Source: a virus. Taken from it: 41,656 nucleotides of DNA. Position 1 is the stretch's first letter, and each line of letters begins with the position of its first letter. Shown here one piece after another: positions 23,364 through 31,308 of this stretch. The stretch lies in the IMG/VR virus record IMGVR_UViG_3300045431_000833, positions 1 through 41,656 of that record. One strand, 5' to 3'. Below the pieces are notes generated by a model, which made no database searches, was not told where the DNA came from, and was given only the letters and a program-made list of their open reading frames with translations. The position numbers and the translations under genes are program-made.

Positions 23364-24170
23364 TCACTCCAATCCGTAGGCGATAGCGGCACAGTCGAGA
23401 GCGACGATCAAGGCCGAGCTGGTCCGCGCGATCACCGACCCGCTGTTGCTGAGGCTCCGCAGGTTCGACCCCTTCCCGGCGATCTCCCGCAGGGCCCAGA
23501 CGGCCCGGCCGAGCCGCTCGACGTCTGACCGGCCGAGGGCACCGCGGAAGGACGTATCCTCCTCCTGGATCATGGCCTCGAGGTCGCGGACGAACAGCTC
23601 GCGCTCAGCCCGCTTCTCCGCGAACCCATCGCCGCCGCGGACAATCTTGCGGCTCTTGTCGATCGGCGGAGGGGTCAGTCCCTTCTCCGGGTCGAGGAGC
23701 TCGTAGTCGGCGCGGTAGCGGAGGCCAGCGGCGTGCTGGGTGTTGGTGATGGAGCCGGAGGTGAGGAGCGTCTCCAGTCCGTCACGGCTGGCCCGGGGGG
23801 CGCCGGCGCTGCCCGGCTGGCGGGAGACGCCGATGTCCAGGCCGCGGAGTGCCTCGAGCCCGCGCAGCTCCTCAAGGTTCGCCTCGGCCTCCCGGGCCCG
23901 GAGGGTGGCGTCGATTTCGCGGTCGAGCGTCTCCAGCATGTGATGGCCCCAGCGCTTGGTGGCCAAGTCGTCCGAGGCGAGCTTCGCCTCCGCATTCGCC
24001 AGGCGCAGGGCCTGCCCGTCCGTCAGCTGGACGCCGCGGATGGAGATCGGCGACCAGTTGTCGTTCGCCGTGGCGATGTTGTCGTTCGCCCCGATCACGC
24101 GGGGCAGGGACGGCTTCGCGTAGCGGGCCCGCTTCTGCTGGCGCTTCTTGGCGCGGTCGGACTTGCTCAT
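23364..24170 (-). CDS. DUF6456-like protein, candidate late-gene regulator
   Basis: 268 residues from ATG 24170, preceded by AAGGAAA. The first 40 residues are basic and disordered and contain two ANDN motifs. The middle (TSGSITNTQHAAGLRYRADY, about 130-149) and the last part (ALIVALDCAAIAYGLE) match the outline of the DUF6456 family: a t-x-x-Q-x-x-A-G-x-R-x-R-x-D-Y phrase near the start and an A-L-D-x-x-A-x-x-Y-G end. Such proteins often lie between replication and packaging genes in alphaproteobacterial phages, where a late activator or antiterminator would be expected. The resemblance is from memory; the regulatory role is inferred. Confidence 0.55.
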   Translation of the reverse strand: MSKSDRAKKRQQKRARYAKPSLPRVIGANDNIATANDNWSPISIRGVQLTDGQALRLANAEAKLASDDLATKRWGHHMLETLDREIDATLRAREAEANLEELRGLEALRGLDIGVSRQPGSAGAPRASRDGLETLLTSGSITNTQHAAGLRYRADYELLDPEKGLTPPPIDKSRKIVRGGDGFAEKRAERELFVRDLEAMIQEEDTSFRGALGRSDVERLGRAVWALREIAGKGSNLRSLSNSGSVIARTSSALIVALDCAAIAYGLE

Positions 24171-24541
24171 GCGGCGGTTTCCTTGGGCGGAGTGTCGTTG
24201 GCGGCGAAGAGGTCCGGCTGGCCAGCCTTCCGCCAGCGAGTGATCCCCGCGTTCATGGCGTGGTGCTTGGCGTCGTAGGTCAGGTGGCAGCGCTGGCACA
24301 TGGCCATGAGGTTCGGCCGGTCGCCGGGCTCGCCGTTGTTCTCCGGCGTGTGATCGAGATGAGCGACGGTCAGGACGACCTTGGAGCCGGTGACCGGGTG
24401 CGGCTCGCCATGGGCGGCTCGGCAGTCCGGGTAGTGGCCCGGCGAGCCCTCGCACCTCCAGCCGGCGCGCTCCCGCACCTCCAGGCTGATCGCTTTCCAG
24501 TCCTTCGGGTAGCGGGCTTTCTGACACGGGCGGATCGGCAT
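24167..24541 (-). CDS. HNH endonuclease
   Basis: 124 residues. Zinc-binding cysteines (Cys30 and Cys40, Cys82 and Cys85) flank a HNH motif: VAHLDHTPENNG (59-70) with His61/His64, Asn77 in RPNLMAMC, and CHLTYDAKHH (85-94). Free-standing HNH proteins often work with the terminase or in DNA metabolism. Here it sits between replication and regulator genes, coupled to both by short overlaps. The C-terminal AANDTPPKE is an example of the recurring A-N-D-x tail. Confidence 0.8.
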   Translation of the reverse strand: MPIRPCQKARYPKDWKAISLEVRERAGWRCEGSPGHYPDCRAAHGEPHPVTGSKVVLTVAHLDHTPENNGEPGDRPNLMAMCQRCHLTYDAKHHAMNAGITRWRKAGQPDLFAANDTPPKETAA

Positions 24542-25557
24542 CAGGCGGCTCCCGCGAACAGGTCAGGCTTGGGGTCATTGGCGGCGTCGACCGAGACGGT
24601 GACCTTCACCCGGGCCAGCCAGGCGGCGAGCTCGCGGTTCAGGGTCGCGGCGACGGCCGGCGTGCGGGCCAGCAGGGTCCGGTCGGCCTCCCGCCAGCGG
24701 CAGTAGTGGTCGAGCCAGCGGACGGCGAAGTCCTCGTCCTTCTCGGCCACGATGCTGGCGCGGAGGGCCGGAGGGCCGTCGAAGGTCGGGGAGGGGGGCA
24801 CCGCGGCCGGCGCCGCCTCGGCCGGCGCGAGGTACTCCTTCCACCGGTCCTTGTTCAGCACCACGGCCGCGCCGCTGGCGAACTGGCCGCCCTCCTTCGT
24901 GCTGGCCGGCAGGGCATAGTAGGCCTGCACCGCTCGCCAGATCGCCGAGGGCAAGCCACCCCGCTTCAGGGCCCCGCCCAGGGCGCGCTGCACGTCCGGC
25001 GCCGTCGACCTCCGCTTCCCCTCGACCAGCGGCTGGGCCTTGTGGATGCGGTCGACCAGCAGGTCGAACGAGCAGCCGGCGTCAGCCGCGACGATCAAGG
25101 CTTTCCCGAAGCGCTTCAGGTCGATCTCGCCCCCTTGGGGGCTGGGGGTATCTTCTTTTGATTCTGGTTCTGGTTTTGTCGGCAAACCGGAAGCATTTGC
25201 TTGCCGATTTAACGCACGTTTTCCGGCACTTGCAGTTCCTCCCGATTTTCCGGCCTCTTTTCGCTTACCGGAAGTGTCGCGGTACTTCGTCAGGTCCTCC
25301 GTCACGCGCGGTTGGGTCAGCTTGCCCCGGCTGATGCGGAAGAGGGGCATCAGCTTCGGCTTGATCGCCAGCCATTCCTTGACCGTCAACTTGGCGTAGC
25401 CGGCGAGCACGTCATCATCGGCCGTCAGCTTGCCCTCGTTGTTCCAGAGGGCACCGATCAGCAGCAGGTAGGCCCCATGCTCCCGGGCGTGGCCGAGATG
25501 GGCGGTGTGCTTGTGGTAGGAGCCCCAGAAGAGCTTCTGGTACGGAGGGGCGGCCAT
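24541..25557 (-). CDS. DUF1376-type replication protein
   Basis: 338 residues. YQKLFWGSYHKHTAHLGHAR (6-25) followed by EHGAYLLLIGALWNNEGKL is the hallmark of the DUF1376 domain, found in phage replication initiators and paired here with DnaB. A low-complexity basic linker (about 95-145: RKEAGKSGGTASAGKRA, then many Pro, Glu and Ser) is encoded by strikingly AT-richer DNA carrying repeated CCGG sites. The C-terminal part is helical and ends in AANDPKPDLFAGA. This two-domain layout with an origin-like linker is that of lambda O. It probably loads the helicase at an origin in its own gene. Confidence 0.75.
   Translation of the reverse strand: MAAPPYQKLFWGSYHKHTAHLGHAREHGAYLLLIGALWNNEGKLTADDDVLAGYAKLTVKEWLAIKPKLMPLFRISRGKLTQPRVTEDLTKYRDTSGKRKEAGKSGGTASAGKRALNRQANASGLPTKPEPESKEDTPSPQGGEIDLKRFGKALIVAADAGCSFDLLVDRIHKAQPLVEGKRRSTAPDVQRALGGALKRGGLPSAIWRAVQAYYALPASTKEGGQFASGAAVVLNKDRWKEYLAPAEAAPAAVPPSPTFDGPPALRASIVAEKDEDFAVRWLDHYCRWREADRTLLARTPAVAATLNRELAAWLARVKVTVSVDAANDPKPDLFAGAA
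25150..25280. other. Candidate replication origin inside the replication gene
   Basis: Within the linker-coding part of the DUF1376 gene is a clearly AT-richer stretch with four CCGG-centred repeats: ACCGGAAG at 25186-25193, TTTTCCGGC at 25219-25227 and 25246-25254, ACCGGAAG at 25267-25274. The CCGG cores are 36, 27 and 18 bases apart. The outer two are in one orientation, the inner two in the other. The layout is like the iterons of the lambda origin within gene O. The repeats are seen; origin function is inferred. Confidence 0.5.
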
Positions 25558-27062
25558 CAGTCGCCACCTCCGAAGCTGAAGACTTCCCGGGGCAGGCCTA
25601 CGGCGTCGTAGCGGTCATCCCGAGCAAGATTGCCGAACTTCGTCGTGTCCTCGTGGAAGGACAGGCGGACGGTGCCGATGGGCCCATGACGCTGCTTGCC
25701 GATGATGACCTCGGCCTGGCCCTGGCACTGCTGGAGCGCCTCGGTCCACTTCAGGTGTTCATCGCTGCCCGGCTTCGGCTCAGCACGGCTCAGGTAGTAG
25801 GCGTCGCGGTAGACGAACATGACGCAGTCGGCGTCCTGCTCGATGCTCCCCGACTCCCGGAGGTCGGACAGCATCGGGCGCTTGTCCTCGCGGGCTTCGA
25901 CCTGCCGGGACAGCTGCGACAGAGCCAGCACCGGGACGTTCAGTTCCTTCGCCAGCGCCTTCAGGGCGCCGGTGATCTGGCTGACCTCCTGCACCCGGTT
26001 CCCGCCCTTGGCGTCCGTGGTGATGAGCTGCAGGTAGTCGATGACGATCAGGTCCAGCCCGGTCTTGCGGTGCTGGCGCCGTGCCTTGGCGCAGAGCCGG
26101 GCGATGTTGATCCCGCCGGTCTCGTCGATGTGGAGCGGGATGTCCCGCAGCATGGCCTGGGCGTCCTTCAGGTCTGCGAACTGGTCCGGCGTGATCAGGC
26201 CCTTCCGGATCCTGTCGTTGGACACGCCGGCGGCGTCGGAGACGATCCGTAGGGCCAACTGCTCCTTGGACATCTCGAGCGAGGCGACGAACACCCGGCC
26301 GCCGGCGATGGTCCGCATGCCGCCCGGGGCGTCCGGGTCCGGCTCGCCCCGCCACTTCTTCGCGACGTTGAAGGCGATGTTGGTGGCCAGCGCCGTCTTC
26401 CCCATCGACGGGCGGCCGGCGAGGATCAGAAGGTCGGATGGGTGCAGGCCGCCCAGCTTCTGGTCGAGGTCCACCAGATCGGTCGCCAACCCGGTCAGCT
26501 GGCCGTCGCGCCGATAGGCGGCCTCGGCCTGCTCGATCGCGCCGTCCAGCGCCTCGGCGAAGGTCGCCACGCCCTTGCCCTGCTCACCCGTCTCCGCCAG
26601 CGCAAAGAGCGCTCCCTCGGCCTTGGCGAGGTGGTCCGCGGCCGGGACGGAGGTGTCCTCGGCCTCCTTGGCGATCTCGGCGCCGATGCGGATCAGGTCG
26701 CGTCGGACGGCCAGGTCGTAGATGGCGCGCGAGAAGTCGACGGCTACGCGCACCGGCGGCGCCCGCTCGACCAGCCGGTTCAGGTAGGCGAGCCCGCCGA
26801 ACTGGTTGAAGGCCTCGTCACCGGCAAGCGTGGTGGCCAGCAGGGTGGGCGAGGCGCTCCGGCCGGCCGCGCTCGCCTGCAGGATGGCGTCGAACAGACG
26901 CTGGTGGAACGGCTCGTAGAAGTGGGCGCCGCGCAGCCGGTCGTTGATCCGCTCCACGACGGCGTTGTCGTAGAGCAGGGCGCCCAGCAGGTCCTGCTCG
27001 GCTTCCAGATTGTGCGGGAGGGACTTGGTCTCGGCGGTGTCCCGCGGATCGCTGTCGACCAT
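25557..27062 (-). CDS. dnaB: Replicative DNA helicase, DnaB family
   Basis: 501 residues from the ATG at 27062 (which overlaps the upstream stop as TGATG). The N-terminal helical domain (LPHNLEAEQDLLGALLYDN, about 15-33) and a RecA-like ATPase domain with Walker A AGRPSMGKTALA (215-226) and Walker B LDLIVIDYLQLI (336-347), followed by the DnaB motif QLSRQVEAREDKRPMLSDLR. It unwinds DNA at the phage fork. Its gene follows a small gene and precedes the DUF1376 partner. Length and motifs are normal for the family. Confidence 0.95.
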   Translation of the reverse strand: MVDSDPRDTAETKSLPHNLEAEQDLLGALLYDNAVVERINDRLRGAHFYEPFHQRLFDAILQASAAGRSASPTLLATTLAGDEAFNQFGGLAYLNRLVERAPPVRVAVDFSRAIYDLAVRRDLIRIGAEIAKEAEDTSVPAADHLAKAEGALFALAETGEQGKGVATFAEALDGAIEQAEAAYRRDGQLTGLATDLVDLDQKLGGLHPSDLLILAGRPSMGKTALATNIAFNVAKKWRGEPDPDAPGGMRTIAGGRVFVASLEMSKEQLALRIVSDAAGVSNDRIRKGLITPDQFADLKDAQAMLRDIPLHIDETGGINIARLCAKARRQHRKTGLDLIVIDYLQLITTDAKGGNRVQEVSQITGALKALAKELNVPVLALSQLSRQVEAREDKRPMLSDLRESGSIEQDADCVMFVYRDAYYLSRAEPKPGSDEHLKWTEALQQCQGQAEVIIGKQRHGPIGTVRLSFHEDTTKFGNLARDDRYDAVGLPREVFSFGGGD

Positions 27063-27244
27063 CACTCGGCCTCCGCGTCGAACAGAGGGCCACAGCGGAT
27101 GGCGTCCGCCCGGGCATCGGACATGTCAGCCCAGCGGCGCAGCTCGGCCGCGCGCTTGGGGTAGCGCTTCTCCCGCAGCTCGGCTTCTCGGCGCATCCGG
27201 GAGCCGTAGAAGGTTTCGAAGGCGAGGAGGTCGTCCCGGTTCAT
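27062..27244 (-). CDS. Small charged helical protein, unknown
   Basis: 60 residues from ATG 27244, very rich in Arg, Glu and Asp (LLAFETFYGSRMRREAELRE). It fits exactly between the helicase-methyltransferase gene and dnaB: two bases after the first and overlapping the second. All-helical, no motifs. Probably a small early protein; a longer frame reaching upstream lies in the neighbouring gene and was rejected. Confidence 0.5.
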   Translation of the reverse strand: MNRDDLLAFETFYGSRMRREAELREKRYPKRAAELRRWADMSDARADAIRCGPLFDAEAE

Positions 27245-27246
27245 GG

Positions 27247-29787
27247 TCAGGCCGCCTCCGCCGAAGGCTCGTCGTCGTTGGCCAGCAGGTCGAACAGCGA
27301 GGGGATCGCGAGCTCGCGCTCGGCCGCCTGCAGGTGCTTCACCCCGTCGAGGAAGTAGGAGGTGTTGAGCTCCGCGGCCCGGCCCTTCCGGCCGAGGCGG
27401 ATCGCGCGGTTCGGAACCGTGAAGAGCCCGCCAAACGGGTCGTAGACGGTCTCGCCCTTCATGCTCCACCGCTCGATGCAGCGGTCGACGATGTCGAACT
27501 GGAGCGGGCAGATGTGGTTCTCCAGCCCGCGCCGGGTCTGCTCGCCGTTCAGGGTCAGCATCCGGGCGACGTCGTGCCAGACGTCCGGATCATGGCTGCC
27601 CGGCGCCAGGGCCATGAAGGTCGAAGGCAGAGCCCCGCGGACTTCAAGGGCCTCGCCGATCCGGACGTGCGTCTCGTAGTCGTAGACGTCGGCCAGGCTG
27701 GCGGCGGTGAAGGCGCGGACCAGCTTGTCCGGCGGGAGTGCGGCGAGTTCTTCGGCTGTCATGGCCCGGTTGCCGCTGGACCGCCAGAAGGCGTGGGCGT
27801 CGACCTGCCAGCGCGCGAGGCTGTAGTCGGCCTTAGAGCGCGCAATGCGCTTGTCGGCGTAGCCCTTGGACCGGTCCGTCTGCGGCTTGAAGAACAGGCA
27901 GACGTACTCCGGCGAGCCGACGCCCATGCGGCTGCCGTCCTTGCACATCTCGGTGTAGCCGAGGCGATAGGTCTGGTTGTTCTCCCGGACCACGTCGGTG
28001 ACGACGGTGATCATGCCGGCGAAGACAAAGCCGTGCTTCTGGTAGTGGCCGATCGTCTCGGCATGGAAGGGGGAGACCGCCGGCCGGCCGTGGCCGGTGA
28101 CCGATCCGAACAGGATCCGGTCCTTGACGTGGATGGCGGCGATGCGGCCGGGCGCCAGGACCCGGAACAGTTCCGGCGTCAGGAAGTCCATCTGGGCCCA
28201 GAAGTGGGCGTTGTCGTCGGTGTGGCCGAAGTCGTTGTAGTTCGGGCTGTACTCGTAGTGGTTGGAGAAGGGGATCGAGGTCACGATCAGGTCGACCGAG
28301 TTCTCCTCCATGCGCCGGGTCTCCTCGACGCAGTCGTTGTTCGCGACCAGCCAGCCGTCGCCGGAGGCCTCGATGCGCTCCACGCCCGAGGCGCGGGCCA
28401 GTTCGGCGCCCATCTCCCGATGGTTCAGCCCGTATTTGCGGATGATTTCGGTCATGATCTGGCGGAGCTCCTTGTCGCGAGCCCACTTCGCTTCCAGGTC
28501 CCTGCGGACCTCGCGTTCGGTCTCGGCATAGACGATGTCGATCTCGACCGGCCGGGTCTGGCCGAAGCGCTGGATGCGGTGGATCGCTTGGATGAAGTCG
28601 TTGAACTTGAAGCCGACGCCGGCGAACACGGCGCGGTGGCAGTGGCGCTGGAAGTTGCAGCCTGACCCCGCGATCACCGGCTTGGCGGCGAGGTCGGTGA
28701 TCTTCCCGTCGGAGAAGTCGATGATGGCCTGTTCGCGCTCGTCGAGGTCCTGCGTCCCGTAGACGGACACGGCGCCCGGGATGGCCTGCTCAAGGGCCCG
28801 GCGCTCATCCTCGAGATCGTGCCAGAGGATGAAGCGATCGTCTGGGCTGGCCTGACGGATCTCCGCCACCTTGGCGATCCGGGCCGGAAGGGTGTCGCGG
28901 CGCTCCTTGGCGGCCTGCTGGAGGCCCATGGCGGCGTTGCGGAACAGGGCGATCTGGCCGTCGCGGTCCGTGTCGGTCGACGTCAGGTCGGCCTGCACCT
29001 CGTGCCAGCGGACCGTGATCTCCGGCAGGACATAGCCGTCGTCGGAGTAGCCGAGGTCGGAGGGCTTCTGCAGGAAGATCGCCCAGCTGTTCACCCAGAG
29101 CCAGAACTCCCGCTCCTTGTGCGGGTAGAGGGTCAGGTCGCCGGCCTTCTCGCTGTTCCGCTGGAAGAAGCGGGTCAGGGCCTGGCCGGTGTCCATGATG
29201 CCGAGGAAGCCGGCGTAGTGGATCAACTCCTTGAAGCGGTTCGGCGAGGGCGTGGCCGTAGCGACGTGCCGGTACGGGACCTGATCGAAGAGCGGCAGGA
29301 ACGTCTGGAAGGTCTTGGACCCGAAGGAGCGGAGGCATGACGCTTCGTCGAGCGACGCCCAGGTGAAGGCGGCCGGATCGACCTTCCCGTCCCTGACGCT
29401 CTCGTAGTTGGTCAGGCTGATGCCTTCGCCGGCCTCGTCGGTCGAGCGGATGAAGCGCGGCTCCTCCTCCCAGCCGAGGACCTGCACGGCATCGCGCTTG
29501 AACTCCTGCCGAACCCCGAGGGGCAGGACGATCAGGCCCCGCCGGTCCATGCCGTGCGCGCGCGCAGCCGCGTCGAGCACCAGGCGGCCGGTCTCCAGCT
29601 GGATCGTCGTCTTGCCGAGGCCGAAGGCGGTGAAGTAGGCGCGCCGGCCGCCGCGGACGCCCCACCGGGTGATGGCGGCGGCGTGCGGTTTCATGGCCGG
29701 ATTGATGGCCTCGGCCGGGATGTCGAAGCCGGTCTCTTCCGCCGGCGGGGCCTTGGCGGCGATGAACTCGCGGTAGGCGTCAGACAT
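27247..29787 (-). CDS. SF2 helicase fused to beta-class DNA methyltransferase
   Basis: 846 residues from ATG 29787, which has GGAGG six bases upstream. The first 430 residues are a SNF2-type superfamily 2 helicase: AFGLGKTT (54-61, Walker A), DEAS box (147-150), ATATPSP (176-182, motif III), QAIHRIQRFGQTRP (400-413, motif VI). The rest is a DNA amino-methyltransferase with motif IV as TSIPFS (503-508, instead of the usual S/N/D-P-P-Y/F), then a recognition region, motif X (about 757-774) and motif I as DPFGG (783-787): the beta-class order of N6-adenine or N4-cytosine enzymes. No endonuclease domain is present. The last residues include LANDDEPSAEAA. Likely roles are modification of phage DNA against host restriction or at the replication fork; the target sequence is unknown. 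Confidence 0.85.
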   Translation of the reverse strand: MSDAYREFIAAKAPPAEETGFDIPAEAINPAMKPHAAAITRWGVRGGRRAYFTAFGLGKTTIQLETGRLVLDAAARAHGMDRRGLIVLPLGVRQEFKRDAVQVLGWEEEPRFIRSTDEAGEGISLTNYESVRDGKVDPAAFTWASLDEASCLRSFGSKTFQTFLPLFDQVPYRHVATATPSPNRFKELIHYAGFLGIMDTGQALTRFFQRNSEKAGDLTLYPHKEREFWLWVNSWAIFLQKPSDLGYSDDGYVLPEITVRWHEVQADLTSTDTDRDGQIALFRNAAMGLQQAAKERRDTLPARIAKVAEIRQASPDDRFILWHDLEDERRALEQAIPGAVSVYGTQDLDEREQAIIDFSDGKITDLAAKPVIAGSGCNFQRHCHRAVFAGVGFKFNDFIQAIHRIQRFGQTRPVEIDIVYAETEREVRRDLEAKWARDKELRQIMTEIIRKYGLNHREMGAELARASGVERIEASGDGWLVANNDCVEETRRMEENSVDLIVTSIPFSNHYEYSPNYNDFGHTDDNAHFWAQMDFLTPELFRVLAPGRIAAIHVKDRILFGSVTGHGRPAVSPFHAETIGHYQKHGFVFAGMITVVTDVVRENNQTYRLGYTEMCKDGSRMGVGSPEYVCLFFKPQTDRSKGYADKRIARSKADYSLARWQVDAHAFWRSSGNRAMTAEELAALPPDKLVRAFTAASLADVYDYETHVRIGEALEVRGALPSTFMALAPGSHDPDVWHDVARMLTLNGEQTRRGLENHICPLQFDIVDRCIERWSMKGETVYDPFGGLFTVPNRAIRLGRKGRAAELNTSYFLDGVKHLQAAERELAIPSLFDLLANDDEPSAEAA

Positions 29788-30157
29788 CGTCGCCTCCGTC
29801 GTTCGCGTGGTCTTCGTTCGCCGGCCGCTGGAGCTTGGCGAAGGCCTGCTCGGCCGCGGCATTCTTGATCGCGCGGGGCAGCCGGAACACGGCGCAGATG
29901 TCGGTGGCGACGGAGTTGAAGCTGGTCGCCGCATCGACGCGCCCGGTCAGGGGCCAGAGCTTCTCCCCGATGATGTCCAGCGCATCCTTGAGGATGGCGG
30001 CCTGCTCGGCGGGATCTTCGATGTCCGCCAGCATGGCGCCCACGGTCCGGCGGGCCTGCATCCGCAGGAACATCGCGCGGGCGGTCCGCTGGGCTTTCCG
30101 GGCCGGGGCTTCCCGGCTCCGGTCGATACGCTCGACAAGGTACTGTTCTCGGCTCAC
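29780..30157 (-). CDS. Small helical early protein, unknown
   Basis: 125 residues from a GTG that overlaps the stop of the LexA-type gene; its end overlaps the helicase-methyltransferase start by eight bases. Strongly helical with an Arg-rich N-terminus (IDRSREAPARKAQRTARAMF) and an acidic tail containing ANEDHANDGGDD. No recognisable domain. Its tight coupling to the helicase-methyltransferase gene suggests a shared job, but none can be named. Confidence 0.5.
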   Translation of the reverse strand: MSREQYLVERIDRSREAPARKAQRTARAMFLRMQARRTVGAMLADIEDPAEQAAILKDALDIIGEKLWPLTGRVDAATSFNSVATDICAVFRLPRAIKNAAAEQAFAKLQRPANEDHANDGGDDV

Positions 30158-30477
30158 GCGGCAGCCTCCGCACGGCGGGCGATCTCGGCGGCGACGATGT
30201 CGAGGGCGCCGGCGAAGGCCTCGTCGGACAACGAGCGGAGCCGCGCGGCGAGGCCGACCTCGGCTTCGGCGGCCGGGAGCGAGACGACCTGTAGCGTCTG
30301 CCGGCAGCCGAAGTTGCGGCGGATGAAACCCTGCCGCTCCAGCCCCTTCACCATGCGGCAGACGCCACTCTTGGAGGCGATGCCGATATGCGCACGAAGC
30401 TGATCGTAGGTCGGGCTGACGCCGTCGACGGTCAGGTCCGCGATCGCCTGCAGGAGGTCACGTTGGCGAGGGGTCAT
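30154..30477 (-). CDS. Stand-alone LexA-type winged-helix DNA-binding protein
   Basis: 107 residues. MTPRQRDLLQAIADLTVDGV followed by SPTYDQLRAHIGIASKSGVC and VKGLERQGFIRR reproduces the N-terminal winged helix of LexA (T-x-R-Q-x-x-L-L, S-P-T-Y-x-x-L, L-x-x-x-G-F-I-x-R) almost point for point. The second half has no Ser-Lys autopeptidase domain and is a short helical region. It could bind SOS-type boxes without being cleaved. It lies in the middle of the early-left operon, coupled to its neighbours by four-base overlaps. Confidence 0.75.
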   Translation of the reverse strand: MTPRQRDLLQAIADLTVDGVSPTYDQLRAHIGIASKSGVCRMVKGLERQGFIRRNFGCRQTLQVVSLPAAEAEVGLAARLRSLSDEAFAGALDIVAAEIARRAEAAA

Positions 30478-30662
30478 CCGATCCAGTTCCTGTCGTGGTC
30501 GTTGGCGGCCGTGAGCCGCTCCAGTTCACTCTCGAGGCAGGCCTTCAGCCCGGAGATCCCTGCGAGGTGGAAGATGCGGTGCATGCAGGTCGTGAGGCGG
30601 GCCCGCTCGATGGCGAGGGCGTCCGCCTTCTCCCGCATGGCCTGAATGGCGGCGTCAGGCAT
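30474..30662 (-). CDS. Small helical early protein, unknown
   Basis: 62 residues from ATG 30662, chosen because AGGAGGG lies six bases upstream. Helical, with a Cys in the middle, ending TAANDHDRNWIG (an A-N-D-x tail). Its start overlaps the end of the GcrA-like gene by eight bases. Function unknown. Confidence 0.5.
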   Translation of the reverse strand: MPDAAIQAMREKADALAIERARLTTCMHRIFHLAGISGLKACLESELERLTAANDHDRNWIG

Positions 30663-31308
30663 AGGCAACCCTCCTGAGGCTGCGCTCGTAGGCCTTCGGG
30701 TCCGGCTTGGAGCCGAGCATGGAGCGGGAGATGGCGCGGGCCGCGTGGGCGGCGCAGTACGTCGGGACCGCCCGGTTCGCGTCCTCCGGGACCGGCTGGC
30801 CGCAGCAGAGCTGTGCAGCCGGCCGGACCGGATCCCCGACGGGCCAGGAGCACTGGAAGGGGCGGCGATTGATCAGCAGGACCGCGTCGTCGTTGGCCGG
30901 CTCCGCGAAGGCAGAGACCAGCTTGCGCCCAGCGGCGGCTGAGGCTTCCGACCGCTTCCGGACTTCCTCAGACGTGGTCGACGGGACGTAGCCGGCGCCG
31001 AAGACCTCGGCAGGCTTCAGGTGCGGGCCCGGCTTCCGGCCGCGCGGGTTGGCTGGGGCCTTCCGGACTTCCGGTGCGATCGCCTGTCGGCGGGCGTATG
31101 TCGTGCCGTTCTGGCTGACGAAGCTGGCGGGCGTCGCCCGGCCTTCCAGCCCGAGCCGGTGAACCTTGCCGATCACGCCGAGGCGCGTGACTCCGCCCCC
31201 AAGCTCCCGAGCGATCTCGGACGCCGAGCGACCGGCGGCCCAGCGCTTCCGCAGAAGCGCGACCCGGTCGTCGGTCCAGCCCGCGCGGTGTTCGTTCGGC
31301 GCGTTCAT
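30655..31308 (-). CDS. gcrA: GcrA-family cell-cycle regulator homologue
   Basis: 217 residues from ATG 31308 behind AGGAGGG. Residues 11-60 are the GcrA DNA-binding domain: WTDDRVALLRKRWAAGRSAS, then EIARELGGGVTRLGVIGKVH and RLGLEGR. The C-terminal part carries a GcrA-type Cys-rich segment: QCSWPVGDP, CCGQPVPEDANRAVPTYCAA, with HAARA. Cellular GcrA activates transcription from promoters with methylated GANTC sites together with sigma-70. A phage copy could redirect this, or act on phage promoters. It is coupled to the RuvC-like gene by an ATGA overlap. The central linker is Pro/Arg-rich and contains PANDDA. Confidence 0.85.
   Translation of the reverse strand: MNAPNEHRAGWTDDRVALLRKRWAAGRSASEIARELGGGVTRLGVIGKVHRLGLEGRATPASFVSQNGTTYARRQAIAPEVRKAPANPRGRKPGPHLKPAEVFGAGYVPSTTSEEVRKRSEASAAAGRKLVSAFAEPANDDAVLLINRRPFQCSWPVGDPVRPAAQLCCGQPVPEDANRAVPTYCAAHAARAISRSMLGSKPDPKAYERSLRRVAYA

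Noticed and set aside
27010-28665. A 551-codon plus-strand frame opposite dnaB and the helicase-methyltransferase gene
   Set aside because: Random-looking Val/Asp/Gly-rich product, overlaps two genes with firm catalytic motifs.
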